Below, piece after piece: positions 51,001 to 62,694 of a DNA stretch of 64,000 nucleotides. The stretch comes from Cordia subcordata. Taxonomy: Eukaryota; Streptophyta; Magnoliopsida; Boraginales; Cordiaceae. Made by a program: the position numbers and the translations under genes. The stretch spans positions 39,203,501-39,267,500 of the forward strand of contig JAPTOF010000001.1 in the NCBI GenBank assembly GCA_028554755.1, written 5' to 3'. The notes below the pieces were generated by a model. That model was not told where the DNA came from, ran no database searches, and saw only the letters and a list, made by a program, of their open reading frames with translations. Every line of letters begins with the position of its first letter. The stretch's first letter is position 1.

Positions 51001-52525
51001 ACTTGTACATTCGACCATAACAAGGCCTCCCAATTAAGTTGAAAAATCAACAGCTAAATTGAGTCAAAACGGATTAATTATTGCTTTTCATCAATTGTTC
51101 TTCAGGGCCATTTTCCAGGACAGCAGTGAACTTCAATGCAGGGTGTAAATCTGCAGTTTCCAACATCGTTATGGCCACGGCAGTGATGATAACGTTGTTG
51201 TTTCTAATGCCATTGTTCCGTTACACACCATTGGTGGTGCTCTCCTCGATCATAATTGCAGCAATGCTCGGCCTGATAGATTATGAATCTGCAATTCACC
51301 TCTGGAAGCTAGACAAATTTGATTTTGTTGTCTGCATAAGCGCATATGTTGGAGTGGTGTTTGGTAGCGTTGAAATTGGCCTAGTTATCGCGGTAAATGA
51401 TCAAATAACCTGAAAATTATGTCTTGATTTGTCTTAGTTTTTGTAGATTAATGAAAATTTTCGCGTGTGATTTAGGTGGCATTGTCTCTGCTTAGAGTTC
51501 TCCTGTCTGTAGCAAGGCCAAGGACTTTTGTCCTTGGCAACATTCCTAATTCCATGACCTATAGAAACATGGATCAATATCCAACAGCCAATAATGTTCC
51601 TGGAATTCTTATCGTACATATTGATGCCCCTATCTACTTTGCAAATGCAAGTTACTTGAGGGAAAGGTAAAACAGATACATTAATTAATTGCTTGTTAGC
51701 GCACGTTTGTTATAATAAGCTACAGCAAAAACGGAAGCTAACTTTGTTGTCAATGTAATCAGAATCTCTAGATGGATCGATGAGGAGGAAGATAGGAGAA
51801 GATGCTCATCAGATACAGAGCTACAATATGTTATATTGGATATGAGTGGTAAGGAGAGTGAGAAAAAACTGGTTTTTATTGTTACAGAATGAGCGCAAGA
51901 CTGTCTTTGTGACGCCAACTTGCCTTGTTCTCTCTCCAAGTCAGGTTGGGCGTCGCACAGATGATCTGTGCTCATTGCTTGGCGTTACGCATTAAGTTTC
52001 ATCGCTTCATCTGCGTGCAATATTTGAACTGACCTGAAATGTTGATGGCACAGCTGTTGGAAGCATTGATACAAGTGGGATCAGTATGCTCGAAGAAATA
52101 AACAAAAACATGGATAGAAGATGCCTGAAGGTGAAAAACGAAACTACATTTACACGTAACATGCCCCGAGTCCCATTTATATGTGTCCTGTCCCGAGTTT
52201 AGATTCTCAGGCTCACGAGCAAGACTAGTACTGAAAAGGCTGGGGTTTACAACATGACCACCATTTGTTTTCTGCGTTGACTTTGACATTGTATATTGCT
52301 TTGAGTATGTACTTAGAAGAACTTGTATAATTTCAGCTTGTATTCGCCAACCCTGGAAGCGAGGTGATGAAGAAGCTAAACAAGTCCAAATTCATCGACA
52401 CTGTTGGGCAAGAATGGCTTTTTCTAACAGTTGGAGAAGCGGTAAAGGCCTGCAACTTCATGCTTCGAGCCTGCAAGACAAAAACCAAAGCAGTTGACAA
52501 CGAAGGACCCGATAACAATGTCTAA
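45019..52525 (+). CDS. SULTR3: Group 3 sulfate transporter (SULTR3;1/3;2-like)
   Basis: SLC26/SulP-type proton-coupled anion transporter. Twelve exons: 45019-45340, 46193-46400, 48159-48330, 48446-48511, 48846-48959, 50142-50258, 50872-50998, 51106-51392, 51476-51666, 51763-51848, 52054-52130 and 52337-52525. All junctions are GT-AG with matching phases, total 651 aa, the usual length. The N-terminus (PPSQPFLKSFAASVKETLFP) is group 3 type. The membrane domain includes GITVASLAVPQGISYAGLAN, SSRDLAVGTVAVPSLL, LSHATIVGFMGGAATVVCLQ, EGIAVGRSF and KNYHIDGNKEMIAFGMMN. About ten or more membrane helices are expected. A C-terminal STAS domain (about 510-640) has the IDTSGISMLEEI signature in exon 11. 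No frame break. Several introns carry unusual repeats. Whether it sits in plastid or plasma membrane cannot be read from the sequence. Confidence 0.96.
45341..45745 (+). repeat. ~80-bp tandem repeats bearing splice-donor sequence, SULTR3 intron 1
   Basis: About five diverged copies start with (g)taagtctccattttt at 45341, 45433, 45514, 45593 and 45671. Each runs through tttatgctaatgattta-like and ttcatcccttgtttg-like text. The first copy begins exactly at the real donor of exon 1. Copies at 45433 and 45671 keep a full GTAAGT; those at 45514 and 45593 have lost the initial G. Confidence 0.85.
46401..48158 (+). other. SULTR3 intron 2
   Basis: 1.76-kb intron occupied mainly by the inverted repeat at 46429-47518. 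The rest (47520-48158) is AT-rich with poly-T runs and shows nothing else. Confidence 0.85.
46429..47518. repeat. Long inverted repeat (two ~490-bp arms)
   Basis: The left arm 46429-46921 is matched by the reverse complement of 47021-47518 over its whole length, with scattered mismatches and small indels (roughly 85 percent identical by eye). The loop is about 100 nt. Shared landmarks are ccttttatcactc at the outer ends, gtcttgcca, tttctctatccaaatt, tttcaattcccaactc and aaaatatagggcttgtct. A TIR-like gggcttgtctgaattaa starts inside each arm (46729 / 47212), so a smaller element may be nested. Likely a foldback/MULE-like or MITE-derived structure; no coding capacity. Confidence 0.88.
48960..50141 (+). 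other. SULTR3 intron 5
   Basis: 1.18-kb intron with a pyrimidine tract (49108-49256) followed by a G-rich tract (49305-49375), then AT-rich sequence to the acceptor at 50141. Confidence 0.8.
49305..49375 (+). repeat. G-rich tract with telomere-like words
   Basis: At least ten runs of three or more G in 70 bp, with spacers of one to three bases (gggggtaggggg, ggtaagggttaggg). Fits a G-quadruplex consensus and partly resembles the plant telomere repeat TTTAGGG. Confidence 0.85.
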
Positions 52526-52894
52526 AAATATTACCCCTCTATATGTAAAATACTCTTCACATTTTCCTTTATTGTTATTATTATTTAAAATATATTTTGA
52601 AGCTTTGTGGAGCTCACATTTGGATATGTAACGAATAGTTGGAATTTCATGCATACAGATGTTCATTCTATATATTAGTATACAGAGTTGCTCCAAATTG
52701 GTTTCCACAACGCCACAAGGGAATCATTTTGACAATTGTATCCATGGATCTGTGGATCCTTCAATCAACATAGCCAAGGGCAATTATTGAAGTTTAATTA
52801 CCATTTTATTTTTTCTTTGTCTCGTTTTTTTTTCCTTTTTTTTTTAAATTCCCATGCATTTCATGGATGTTACATGTTTGGCCATTCGAGTAAT

Positions 52895-53440
52895 GCTGCG
52901 TTTGTTTGGAGCTTATTATAAGATACTTATCTTATTTGACAATTAATGTGAAAAAGATTGTTTGTTATCAGCTTATTATAAGACACTTATAAGATACTTT
53001 TCATAAAATGTGTTATTTGTAGTTATAAAAAAAAAGTTGGGTTTAGGGTACTTATATCTTATCAGTTAGAAAATAATTAAAAATAAAAATATAAAAATAT
53101 AAAATTAAAAAAATTAAAGATTAAAAAATTAAAATTAAAATTAAAAATTAAAAAACTAAAAAATAAAAAAATTGTTAAAAATTAAAATTTCAAAAATTTA
53201 AAATTTTTAAAACAAAAATAAAAATTAATTAATATTTATATTTTATATTTATTATTTAATTATAAAATTAAAATATCATGAGTCAAATTGATAACATTAT
53301 TATCAAAGTAACTTGTAACAGTATTTCAGCTAACAAACCAAATAGTCTTATTGTATCAAACATTTATTTCTTATAAGACACTTATTAGATAAGATGCTTA
53401 TCAAATTTCAGATTTCAGATAAGACTATTCCAAACAGGCT
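52895..53440. mobile_element. MITE related to the one in LIFEGUARD intron 3
   Basis: Left end gctgcgtttgtttggagc and right end ttccaaacaggct are inverted. Inner arms share ataagatacttat / ataagatgcttat words with 12205-12468. The centre is almost pure A/T. Confidence 0.55.
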
Positions 53441-53598
53441 ATAAGATATATAGAATGTAATTAGTATGTGAACCAACGCCATAAAATGTGGAGCATGTCT
53501 TTTCTATTTTAGTGTAGCATAGAGGTACAATGTGACATCCCAAGTATCTAATGAAAGAAAATAAACAAGCACTAACTCCAAGAATGAAGCCAAAAGAA

Positions 53599-53599
<1 letters not shown>

Positions 53600-53651
<52 letters not shown>
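53600..53651. repeat. (AAT)n microsatellite
   Basis: About 17 AAT/ATA units without interruption. Confidence 0.95.
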
Positions 53652-53652
<1 letters not shown>

Positions 53653-53702
53653 GACAAACTCAAGGGTATCACATGGTACCCCTACTTTTAAAAATCTCTA
53701 CT

Positions 53703-54710
53703 AATATAAAAAGAATTATTCTTTTTGATACTATTCATTCATGATTTTTCTCCATGAATGAATAGTACCAGAGAATGGCAATGTTGTAATTAATTTCAAA
53801 AAAAGGTATCATTATCAATGAAAATTTATATAATATTTGTAATGACAAATTTATAACTTTTATGCTTATCATGGCAAAATTATAATTTTATATTTACTCT
53901 TTTTTTTCCCTCTTTCTTAACAAAATGATTTGTTCTTTCTTTTCTTACTTCTTTGTTAATCACGTCTTTCAACTTTTATTTGAAGTAAAAATTAATTTAC
54001 ATTTTTAATATTTTGAGTTTTGCGATAAAAAATAAAAATTGATAAGATATTAAAAGTCATAAAGCTCATATTAATGTGCACTCTGTTTTTCATTTCTCCA
54101 CTAATCACACTTTTTCACTTGATTTTTATTTTTTTTATTTATAAAAAGAATCACTTTTTTTTTGGTACTATTCATTCATGATTTTCTTCCATGAATGAAT
54201 AGCACCAAAGAGTGGCAATGTTGTAATTAATGTAAAAAAAGGCATCACTATGAATGAAAATTTATATAATATTTGTAATGACAAATTTATAACTTTAATG
54301 CTTATCATGGCAAAATTATAATTTTATATTTACTTTTTTTTTCCTTTCTTAGCAAAATGATTAGTTCTTTCTTTTCTTACTTCTTTGTTAATCACGTGTA
54401 TCAACTTTTATCTGAAGTAAAAGTTAGTTTACATTTTTAATATTTTGAGTTTTGGGATAAAAAATAAAAATTGATAGGATATTAAAAGTCATAAAGCTCA
54501 AATTGAATTGAGAGAACTAGTTTGAGTTTTTGAGTTTAAATTTTTAAGTTTTTATTATTAAAATCAAAGAAACTATTCGTTAGATAATTTATATCGACTC
54601 TATCCTTTTTTTGCCCCTTCGTTCTCAATCAAAAATAATGTCCACTCTCTTTTTCATTTCTCCACTAATCACACTTTTTCACTTGGTTTTTTATTTTTTA
54701 TTTCATTTCA
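53703..54710. repeat. Duplicated block, offset 437 bp
   Basis: 53703-54140 recurs from about 54141 (landmarks ctattcattcatgattttt, ggcaatgttgtaattaat, atttgtaatgacaaattt, cttatcatggcaaaatta). The tail part (ttcatttctccactaatcac) recurs at 54655 after an extra stretch of about 120 bp in copy 2. Each copy has a small inverted repeat attcattcatga...tccatgaatgaat at its start, resembling a MITE end. Confidence 0.8.
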
Positions 54711-56344
54711 AGTAAAAAAAAACTATTCTATCGGGTTAAAGATGGGAAATATTAAACATTTAAAATCATAAAACTTGAGTATTTTTAGATATTTGGGTTT
54801 TAGATTTTCTAAATTCAATTTTTGACTTTTGATTTTTATTATTTGTTAAATATATTATACTAATTTAGACTAGATTAGAAAGATACATAGATTTGTTAAA
54901 TTGTAATATGTAATTTATACAAAATCTAACAGTAGATTTCAGCTTTCACATAAGAGTGAAAATTGATTCGAATCTTTGAATTTCAAGTTTAGAATTTTGA
55001 ACTTCAAGAGCAAAAATAAACTATTGAATTAGGTAATAAAAATTATAAAACCCGATCATAATTTAAATACCCGGGTTTTGGTCTTTGAGTTTCTCATTAT
55101 ACATTTTGTTTTGTGTTTTTGTTTTTTCGTTAAATCGTATTGTAATAATTAATATTAAATTTAAAGAGAAATAAAAAATTGAAGAAAATTAAATAATTAC
55201 AAAATCATCTCAAATTACGTTAAAGTACTTACAAGAGTAAAATAAAAAATAAAAAATAAAAAAATAAACTTTTCAATCTGATTCCTATATAAATTTTACA
55301 TATGAAATTTCGATTAGATCAAGTAAAATCCAAAAGAAAATTTAGATATTTCCACTCTCATAGTCACCCAATCCTCCTCTAGTTCTACAAATTATTTTCC
55401 ACTTTATAATTAATATTATCTTAAATTTGTCAAAATAGCAAAGACATGAAATTAACACTTTTCTCGATTTTAATTTTTATAAAGTGATTTGTAATATAAG
55501 CACAACTTATTTGACTCCTTGCAAGATTATTGATTTTTTTTAATAATTATTTATTTCATAACTTAAATTTTGTATTACAATAATATTATTAATTTACTAG
55601 TAATAAAAAAAAGCACTATAGTTGATCATTAGAATAAGTATCGAACAAAAATGAAGGAAGAATAATACTGTGGGTAACTTAAAATTGTACTCTAGGTGAC
55701 AGCTACATAAAAGATTAAAAATTAAAAAAAATTATCTTTTGCAAAAGGTAGTTATATCAATTTGTTAAAGGTCAAAAGAGACATGTTAACTGTAAACAAA
55801 TAAACAAGTTATAAAAACAATGAAAAAATAATTATAGTGTACTACATTACACCCTACGCAAGCATTAAACAGAAAAATAAATAAAAACTCATCCTAGCAT
55901 AATTAAAACAGAAAAAGATTGAGACATTATTATTAATTTTTTTAAAAAAGAACAACTATAATTGTTGCCCCACTCAACCATTTCAAAATATAACCAGTAC
56001 ATTAACTTGTGTAATGCCTCAAGTGTTATATGTTTTCATATTTTATGTTTTGTGCAAACATTAGATGATTGTGTGGGTCAAAGTGAACAAGTTTTATAAA
56101 TTAAATAATTTAATAAAATCTTGAACTTATAATTTTTGTTTATTAAATATTCATGATATTTAGAATAGAGAGGTTAAAAGTCAAAAAATTGTTTTTCGAA
56201 GTTTTTAAATCAATTTTATTAAAAATTGAGTTTAACAACTCGGAGAAATAAAAAAAGTAGAAGTAATTATACTGTGCCATGTGACATCCCGCTCAGTATT
56301 AAGTGAAAAAGAAAAAGAGATGCCCATGTCACGTATAAAAAGAA

Positions 56345-56371
56345 AAGAGAGAGAGAGAGAGAGAGAGAGAG
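56345..56371. repeat. (GA)n microsatellite
   Basis: About 13 GA units, intergenic. Confidence 0.93.
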
Positions 56372-57152
56372 CTCATGTGGCACCGAGCTTCTCAAACTTA
56401 AAAGAATTGAACCCAACACTATACTTAGCGCTATAAAAGCGTTGAAAACATGAAGAAAAAATCAGGGGGTTCGATGTGACACGCTAAGGTTAAAAGATGA
56501 TTAAAAGTTTAGTTTATCTTTCGAATTTTTTAATCAATTTATCAATGATAAAAAGGAATGATTGGCTATTTAAAAAATAAATGAAATATGAAAAATTAGA
56601 GGCAATCAAGGGGTAACACTGACATTGTACTCATGTATTTAGTGAAAAAATAAATAAACACTCACTTTAGTAATGAAAAGAGGCAAAGTAAAGAAAAATA
56701 ACACACTAAGTTTCTAAAGAGAATTAAAATCATTGAAGCTAAAGCCTTATTTGTAAGTAACACATAAATAAAGTTGTCCACAAGGCTTTTATATATGGAG
56801 TGAAGAAAATTCATCCAATTTTTCGATGTGGGAAAAAGGCCACAAGGAATCACTAATAACAACTAAAGCTAACCAACTTTAATTTCTAATTTCTCGTTTA
56901 CCACAAGCGTGTTTTTGACACAGATATATTACACTCATCTACTGAAATGAGAAACTTTACGGTACCAAGAGTCAACCCATTTGATAAGCAGACCCCAATT
57001 CAATTTTGGATCAAAGTGACTTTCACTTATATGTTAAAAATCACACCGAACTAATGCACATGCACACGCATTTATATTATAGGGAAATATGTATGTATGA
57101 TGGAGTGTGTCTAGTCTCCCTTTCTTTCTCTAGAAGGGGAAGGGAAAACAAA

Positions 57153-57653
57153 CCTTCATCTAGAAGTGGCAAATGGGTACACTCGGGTCAACCCGACCCG
57201 TTTACGGTGGGTTCAGCGGGTTGGCGGGACGGGGCGGGTTGACCCGTTTAATAAACGGGTCAGGGGTATTAAACCCTAAATCGACCCTAATGATTGGTGG
57301 GTTAGGTGGGTTATTATAATGGGTTAGACGGGTCGCTTTGGTGGGTTCGCGGGTCATTTTTGATGGGTTTGCAGGTCACTTTGGCGGGTTAGACCGGTTA
57401 AGCGGGTTCATGGGTCGTACGTTTCGCGGGTTGGCGGATCATTTTAGCGGGTTGGTGGGTTATGTGGGTCATTTTGACGGATTCCCGGGTCACCCACGGG
57501 TTGACCCAACCCAACCCGCCAATTTGGCGGGTCGGGTCGGGTCGGTCCGTTTATCTAGCGGGTCACTAAATCATCAATCATAACCCTATTTTTTGGCGAG
57601 TTAGACGGGTCGACCCGCGGATCTCAACCTGTTTTGCCACCTCTACCTTCATC
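57153..57653. mobile_element. hAT-type non-autonomous element made of GGGT-type repeats
   Basis: The element 57161-57645 has ends TAGAAGTGGCAAA and TTTTGCCACCTCTA (inverted). It is flanked by the exact 8-bp duplication ccttcatc at 57153-57160 and 57646-57653, diagnostic of hAT insertion. The interior is G-rich on the plus strand, with dozens of gcgggt/gtgggt/gggtca words, very unlike the surroundings. Frames through it (for example 57338-57583) are products of the repeat, not genes. Confidence 0.88.
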
Positions 57654-58695
57654 GTGTGTGCGGGTTCTTTTGGCAACCCGTTGAGAGCCAAGAGTCCTGT
57701 TAAACGCTTCACGTTGTTTATTTACGTGGATGGTGGATTTCTTCTATTTATAATTTCTTTTTTTGGTTTAATATCTTGCTCTAATAATTTCTATTTATAT
57801 TACGAAATTTATATTTTTTAAATTAGTTTAATATAATTTTGTTTAAAATAACCTTTTTGTTATAAAAACAGTCTAGAAAAAAAAGGTCTACAATAATTCT
57901 ATATTTCTCATTAAGAATCATAGGAATTTTTTTTTTTAGATTAGGGGATAGCTGAAGAATTAGGAGTAGCCAAAAAGTTGAGATTATCGTTTGAATCCTA
58001 TGAGAAATTTAAAAATAGCTCAAGAATCTTAGGTTTTTTAAAAAAGATACATATAATTTTTCCAAATTGTCTCAGGGTTTTTTTTTAAAAAAGGATATGT
58101 ATAGTTTTTTCAAATTGTCTCAAAGCTATTTTTTTCCCTAAAATGATAAAAAAAAAAAGAATTGTCATGATTTTTTTTTTCCAGTCTCAAAAAGCTTATG
58201 GATGGACCAACAGACCTAACAAATGTATACTCTACATCCAATATCCAACAGAACTCAATACATATGTACTCTTCAGAAATCAATACATATGTACTCTATA
58301 TTCAATATCCGACAGAAATCAATATGTATACTTTTAATACAAATTTATACTCTATATCCAATATCTAACAAAACTGGACGCATACATTCTTAACCAACAG
58401 ACCTTTTTACAAAATGTATGCTCTATATCTAATATCTAATAGAACTCATTATGTATGATCCTAACCAACGTATCTATATCTAATATCCAACAGACCTACA
58501 CAAAACAACAAATTAATCAATAACATAATTGATGCAACGCACAATAAACTAGAAAAGAAAATATGTACATGCTTAGACCCATGCCCGGACACATGCTTAG
58601 ACCCCTGCTAGGCCCTGTAAGATCAACACAAAATAATGAATTAATCAATGACATGAACATAATCACAAGAATAATGTAGTAAGAGCACAATTAAA
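57654..58695. other. Spacer with a degenerate minisatellite
   Basis: AT-rich. From about 58225 to 58500 it holds diverged direct repeats built on ctatatccaatatccaacaga. No gene recognised. Confidence 0.6.
58225..58500. repeat. Degenerate minisatellite
   Basis: Five or six diverged copies of a unit containing ccaatatccaacag(a) followed by acatatgtactct, at irregular spacing of about 40-65 bp. Confidence 0.65.
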
Positions 58696-58698
58696 TTA

Positions 58699-59256
58699 CC
58701 TGTAAATTTTTCTGCTTGAAAGCAGTTTGTCGATATCTACTGCAACATGTGTGAGGTATTTTTTAAGATTACGTAACTTTTCCATCACTTCTTCCTGGGT
58801 CTTTACTCCTTTTTCTTTAACTTGAGAAATCACTTTGAACATATGTCTATTGTAGTCCAAAATGACCTCCAAATTACTGTGTATATCTCCTTTTGGATTG
58901 AGGCCAAACTTGGCCAGAAAATCAAAAATGGATATCTCTTCAATAATTAGTGAATTGAACAACCTTCTGAACCTGTTATCATTATCATCTCCGTCCATGT
59001 TATCATTGTCATAACCAAACACGGTGTGATGGGATACTGGCGCCGATGAACTTTTCTAGAACAACATTTCACCAAGGATCTATTTGATCCTCCCAATTCT
59101 CCATGCGTAAACTTGAAGGTCGTCATCTCCGGCATTGTTCTTGTCTCAGCGCCTCTTCCGGCATTATTCTAGCTCCAGTGATATTTTTGACTCCGGCATT
59201 GTTTGCACCTCCGACTTTGTTCGCCATTCTGGCGTTGTTCGCTCCTCCGGAGTTGT
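58699..59256 (-). pseudogene. Degenerate Asp/Asn-rich coding-like region, left part
   Basis: The minus strand carries an open stretch (59022 down to 58696) of about 108 codons: an acidic YDNDNMDGDDNDN segment, then a helix-forming part ending QVKEKGVKTQEEVMEKLRNLKKYL...SSRKIY. A good donor (AG|GTAATTT) sits at 58699/58698. Upstream (59100-59256) the minus strand repeats AACAATGCCGGAG-like units coding NNAG/ANN motifs, but stops and frame changes interrupt it. I do not recognise the family. Best read as a decayed exon of an unknown repeat-containing gene. Confidence 0.35.
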
Positions 59257-59259
59257 TCT

Positions 59260-61099
59260 TGTTAGGATTAATATTCCCTAAAGCTCACTTGTACATGACA
59301 TTTTGAATGCTAAACAATGTATAATCATTTTTGTTATATGGCATTATGAGTATCTTACATATTATCTCTATTTTGTTTTATTGATGCATGTGTAAAGGCC
59401 CCTTGACTTGAACTAATGACTTGGGTGCGCAATGAGGCTGGACGCACAGTAGGTCCAAGTCTAGATTTAGTCACGTCATAAATTGAGTCTGTAACAAAAT
59501 GGTAGTGTTGGGCACTCTATCGAGATAAGGTTATATTGAGCAAGTCTCCTCATTGAGGGTGATCTACTTAGGTCATTGGAGGACTTTTCGAATTTGTCTC
59601 GATAGTACATGTGTCACGTATTGAACATGACCATTGTGAGTATGTTTTCTAGAGACGTACTATCAAAGAAAGAAAACAATATACTCACTGCTACTAAATG
59701 ATCATTGCTCTTAATCTTGAGTACATGTGGATGAACTAATGAAGTTAGGGTTTAATACTTTGATTAACTGTGGGTGAGATCTTACTTTATTTAGATCAAC
59801 AGCCTTGTGCATTGAGTGCTAAGTTCTAAATAATTGGAACATGCATATGCAATATGGAATCTATGTGCCCCCCTTTGGGATTGTCCAAATTTATCATTCG
59901 AATCTAGATCTAGTGATACTACCCTTATAGGTGTATCGGTCATATGGTTTGAGGATCGCTCTTGAGATCAAGAGATTCCATGACCAAGGATGGTTGGCAA
60001 TAGGACAAGAAACCCAACGAAAAAGATACAGCTAAAGAGGTGATAGTACACAGGCCAAATGACCGGTCTTAGCTGTGGGTATACATAGAGGGGTATTATG
60101 GTCGGTTATTTAGTAGGTCAAAGACAAAGTTCAGATTCTTTTGTGACAAGCTTTTGGGTAATGACAATTATTCTTGGAGTGCAACTTTGATCTTATGGTG
60201 GAATAGATCGGAGTTAAAAATAATTATTATTATGTTACCTAGATCGGGCAATGATATTTTTTTATTATTTTTGAAAACCAAGGTTAATTGTGTCTTCTTG
60301 GTCCCTTCCCTAGTTGAAATGACTTTAAGATAGTAATTTTGAAAGAGCAAATTCCATATTGTGGAAGTAGCCTTTTTGGGCCAAAGCTTGGAATTGGGTT
60401 TAGGCCTTCTTTAGAGTCCAAGATAACCTAATTAAGCTAGGATGGTTTCCTATTGGGCTTGGGCCTCCACATGGATTATGGATTACGTGTTGGACTTGGA
60501 TAATGTGCTTGGCCTAAGTCTTCCAAGACAAGTGGACAAGTTGCATAAAAGAAATATTGCATGAAAATTTTCTCCCACATTGAAAGATTAGCAACTTTGG
60601 GTGTCAAGGTTCTCTCTATAAATAGACAAGACCCTACACCTTTTATGTAATCCATTTTGTAGTTGATTTTTTCCTTTTTGGCAAGAAAATACTACAACAC
60701 ATAATACACACTTATTGTGTGATTTTTGCTCTAGTTTTTCAAGAGTATATTACTTTGCTTCTTCCCATACAAGAGGTTATTCTCTCAAGATAAGTCTTTT
60801 TAATCATAGGGAAGAAGACTAGGGAGTTGCCTATTGCAACACCCTTAGAGTAAAATTTTTGGCGGCCTTGTTCGTGAATGGGAACAAAGCTCGTGACAGT
60901 TTTAGCTTCATCAAAGGTCCCACGCTTCAAAAGGTTAGCTTTATATATTTTTGCAAGTACTAGTTATATTCTATATATTCTTAAACATGTTCTTGTGTGT
61001 GTTATGTGGTTTTTTTATTTTCCTAGCATGTTTTTTTGGTAGAATTTTTTGAAAATATGGATAAGGATACAGACCACATGTAATATTATCGATCCTACA
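59260..61099 (+). mobile_element. Unpaired (solo) LTR of 1.84 kb
   Basis: Begins TGTTAGGATTAAT and ends ATCCTACA (short inverted ends, TG...CA). It is flanked by the exact 5-bp duplication gttct at 59255-59259 and 61100-61104. No second copy of the ends is seen and no gag-pol motifs occur inside. An internal TATA-like ctataaatag at about 60617 fits an LTR promoter in plus orientation. It is therefore a solo LTR, or a very short element without coding capacity. The insertion splits the repeat-coding region that resumes at 61105. Confidence 0.75.
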
Positions 61100-61104
61100 G
61101 TTCT

Positions 61105-61285
61105 AGACTCCATCTTTGTTTTGACCGGCGTTGTTCTCATTTTGCCCGGTGTTATCATCTCTGGCGTCATTCTCGTCTCCGGCGTTGTTCTCATTGTCAT
61201 CACTTTTTGACTGGCAATGACAACACCAGCACCTAGTGGCTGAATCTGTTTGAGGCCGTTGACGAGCTGTTGTTATCACACGCAA
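61105..61285 (-). pseudogene. Degenerate Asp/Asn-rich coding-like region, right part
   Basis: The minus-strand frame from 61285 reads through DDNENNAGDENDARDDNTGQNENNAGQNKDG, made of repeated GAGAACAACGCCGGAGA-like units. The same unit continues on the far side of the LTR (59100-59254), so both were one sequence before insertion. The join passes a TAG stop, so it is not an intact gene. Family unknown. Confidence 0.35.
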
Positions 61286-62368
61286 TACACATTTTTAATC
61301 ATTTGTCCAAATCTAAACCCCTTTTCTATTTTTCTTTGTCTCTCTACCTCTTTTTGAGATGTTTTTAATCATAACTAGTGCTTATCGATATAAGTATGAA
61401 ATCATCAAATTTTATAGGTAATTTGTCAACTAACTCGCTTAAGAACTTAACGATAATTTATATTATTATTACCCATCATATTGTTGAAAAAATAACTAAG
61501 TGACTTGAAATTGGACAAATCCTCAATTATAAGATTTTATATATAGATTGCAAGAAAAAAAAGGATGGATAGGATTAATACAAATATAAAGTAAACTAGA
61601 GACGTAAGTACATATATTATAGAATTTAATTATTTATTACTTTTGAATATAATAGTAAAAAGTATTATAGTATATATTCAATAATATTCTATAACAAAAT
61701 ACACACGCACACACAAACACATATATAAAGTCATATATACCTATTTGAAAATGAGACTTTTATTTTATTTTTTATCTCTCAAAGTAAAGACGTATATTTG
61801 CAGTAGAAATGCAAAACCTATCACTAATTTATTAATGAGAAAAATCAAATCTCAATATCTTATTATAAATTAAAGATCTAAATTTCTTTTAATAAACATA
61901 AATAAACGAGTTTAGATAGAATTTATCTAATAATTACTACATTATTTGTAATTCAAATTTAAAAGTGGCTCATTATATACTATTTAAAAAGATATATTCT
62001 TATATCTATTAATTGGTAAAATTTATATTCGTGGCTCATATATTTAATGTGGGTGTGTCACTATGCAAGAAATATTCAAGAATAAATCGATGTCGTTTTC
62101 AAAAGGCAAGAAAAAGAAAAAATTAAAAAACAATTAACAGTATCTATTAATTTTTTAACTTCGTATTTATTAGATTAGAAAAGATTCTACAAATTTGAAA
62201 TAATTCTTTTAGTTGAAAAAACTCTTAGATATCAAGGTTTTCTTTAGAACTATGATAAATTATAATTACAATATAAGATCGTATATATGAATTTATAATA
62301 TAAAATTTAAAGAAATAATTAATAGCGGAAGCACGTATCTATTTGACATATTATTATTAATGAATTAT
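61286..62368. other. AT-rich spacer
   Basis: No gene, tRNA or element ends recognised; contains a short CA-rich run at about 61700-61722. Confidence 0.6.
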
Positions 62369-62694
62369 TGTTGATAAAAACTATTAACCAATTTAGGCTA
62401 GTATCTTTCTCTCCCTGCTTTTTCTTAATTTTAATAGATGTTTATGGGAAACAAACTATTAGGGTTAAGAGCAAAAGAGGAAACTTAGCCATATTTATAA
62501 TAAATTCTGACAGGCCTGCCCATAAAAGACTTTATCAGAATATATGGGCCTATGTACAATAGAACCGTATAGATTTATAAGATGGACTTAAACCAATATG
62601 ATTCCAGAGTCAACTTGTGAACTAGATATTTAGCTTATTTTATAAAATAAAAAATAATCAATGATAGCCCACTTTAAAGAAAATTTTTTCAACA
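62369..62694 (-). repeat. 3' LTR of a Ty1/copia element (minus orientation)
   Basis: Bounded by TGTTGATAAAAAC on the left and TTTTTTCAACA on the right. On the minus strand it is preceded by the copia-type polypurine tract CAAGTGGGAGATTG at about 62706-62692. Confidence 0.7.

Larger units (their letters stand above)
52526..57152. other. Gene-free AT-rich stretch
   Basis: Downstream of the sulfate transporter. Contains a MITE (52895-53440), an AAT microsatellite, a duplicated block (53703-54710) and a GA microsatellite. No gene recognised. Confidence 0.55.

Noticed and set aside
57006..57583. Frames rich in Gly/Arg/Val through the G-rich block
   Set aside because: They are translations of the hAT element's GGGT-type repeats.
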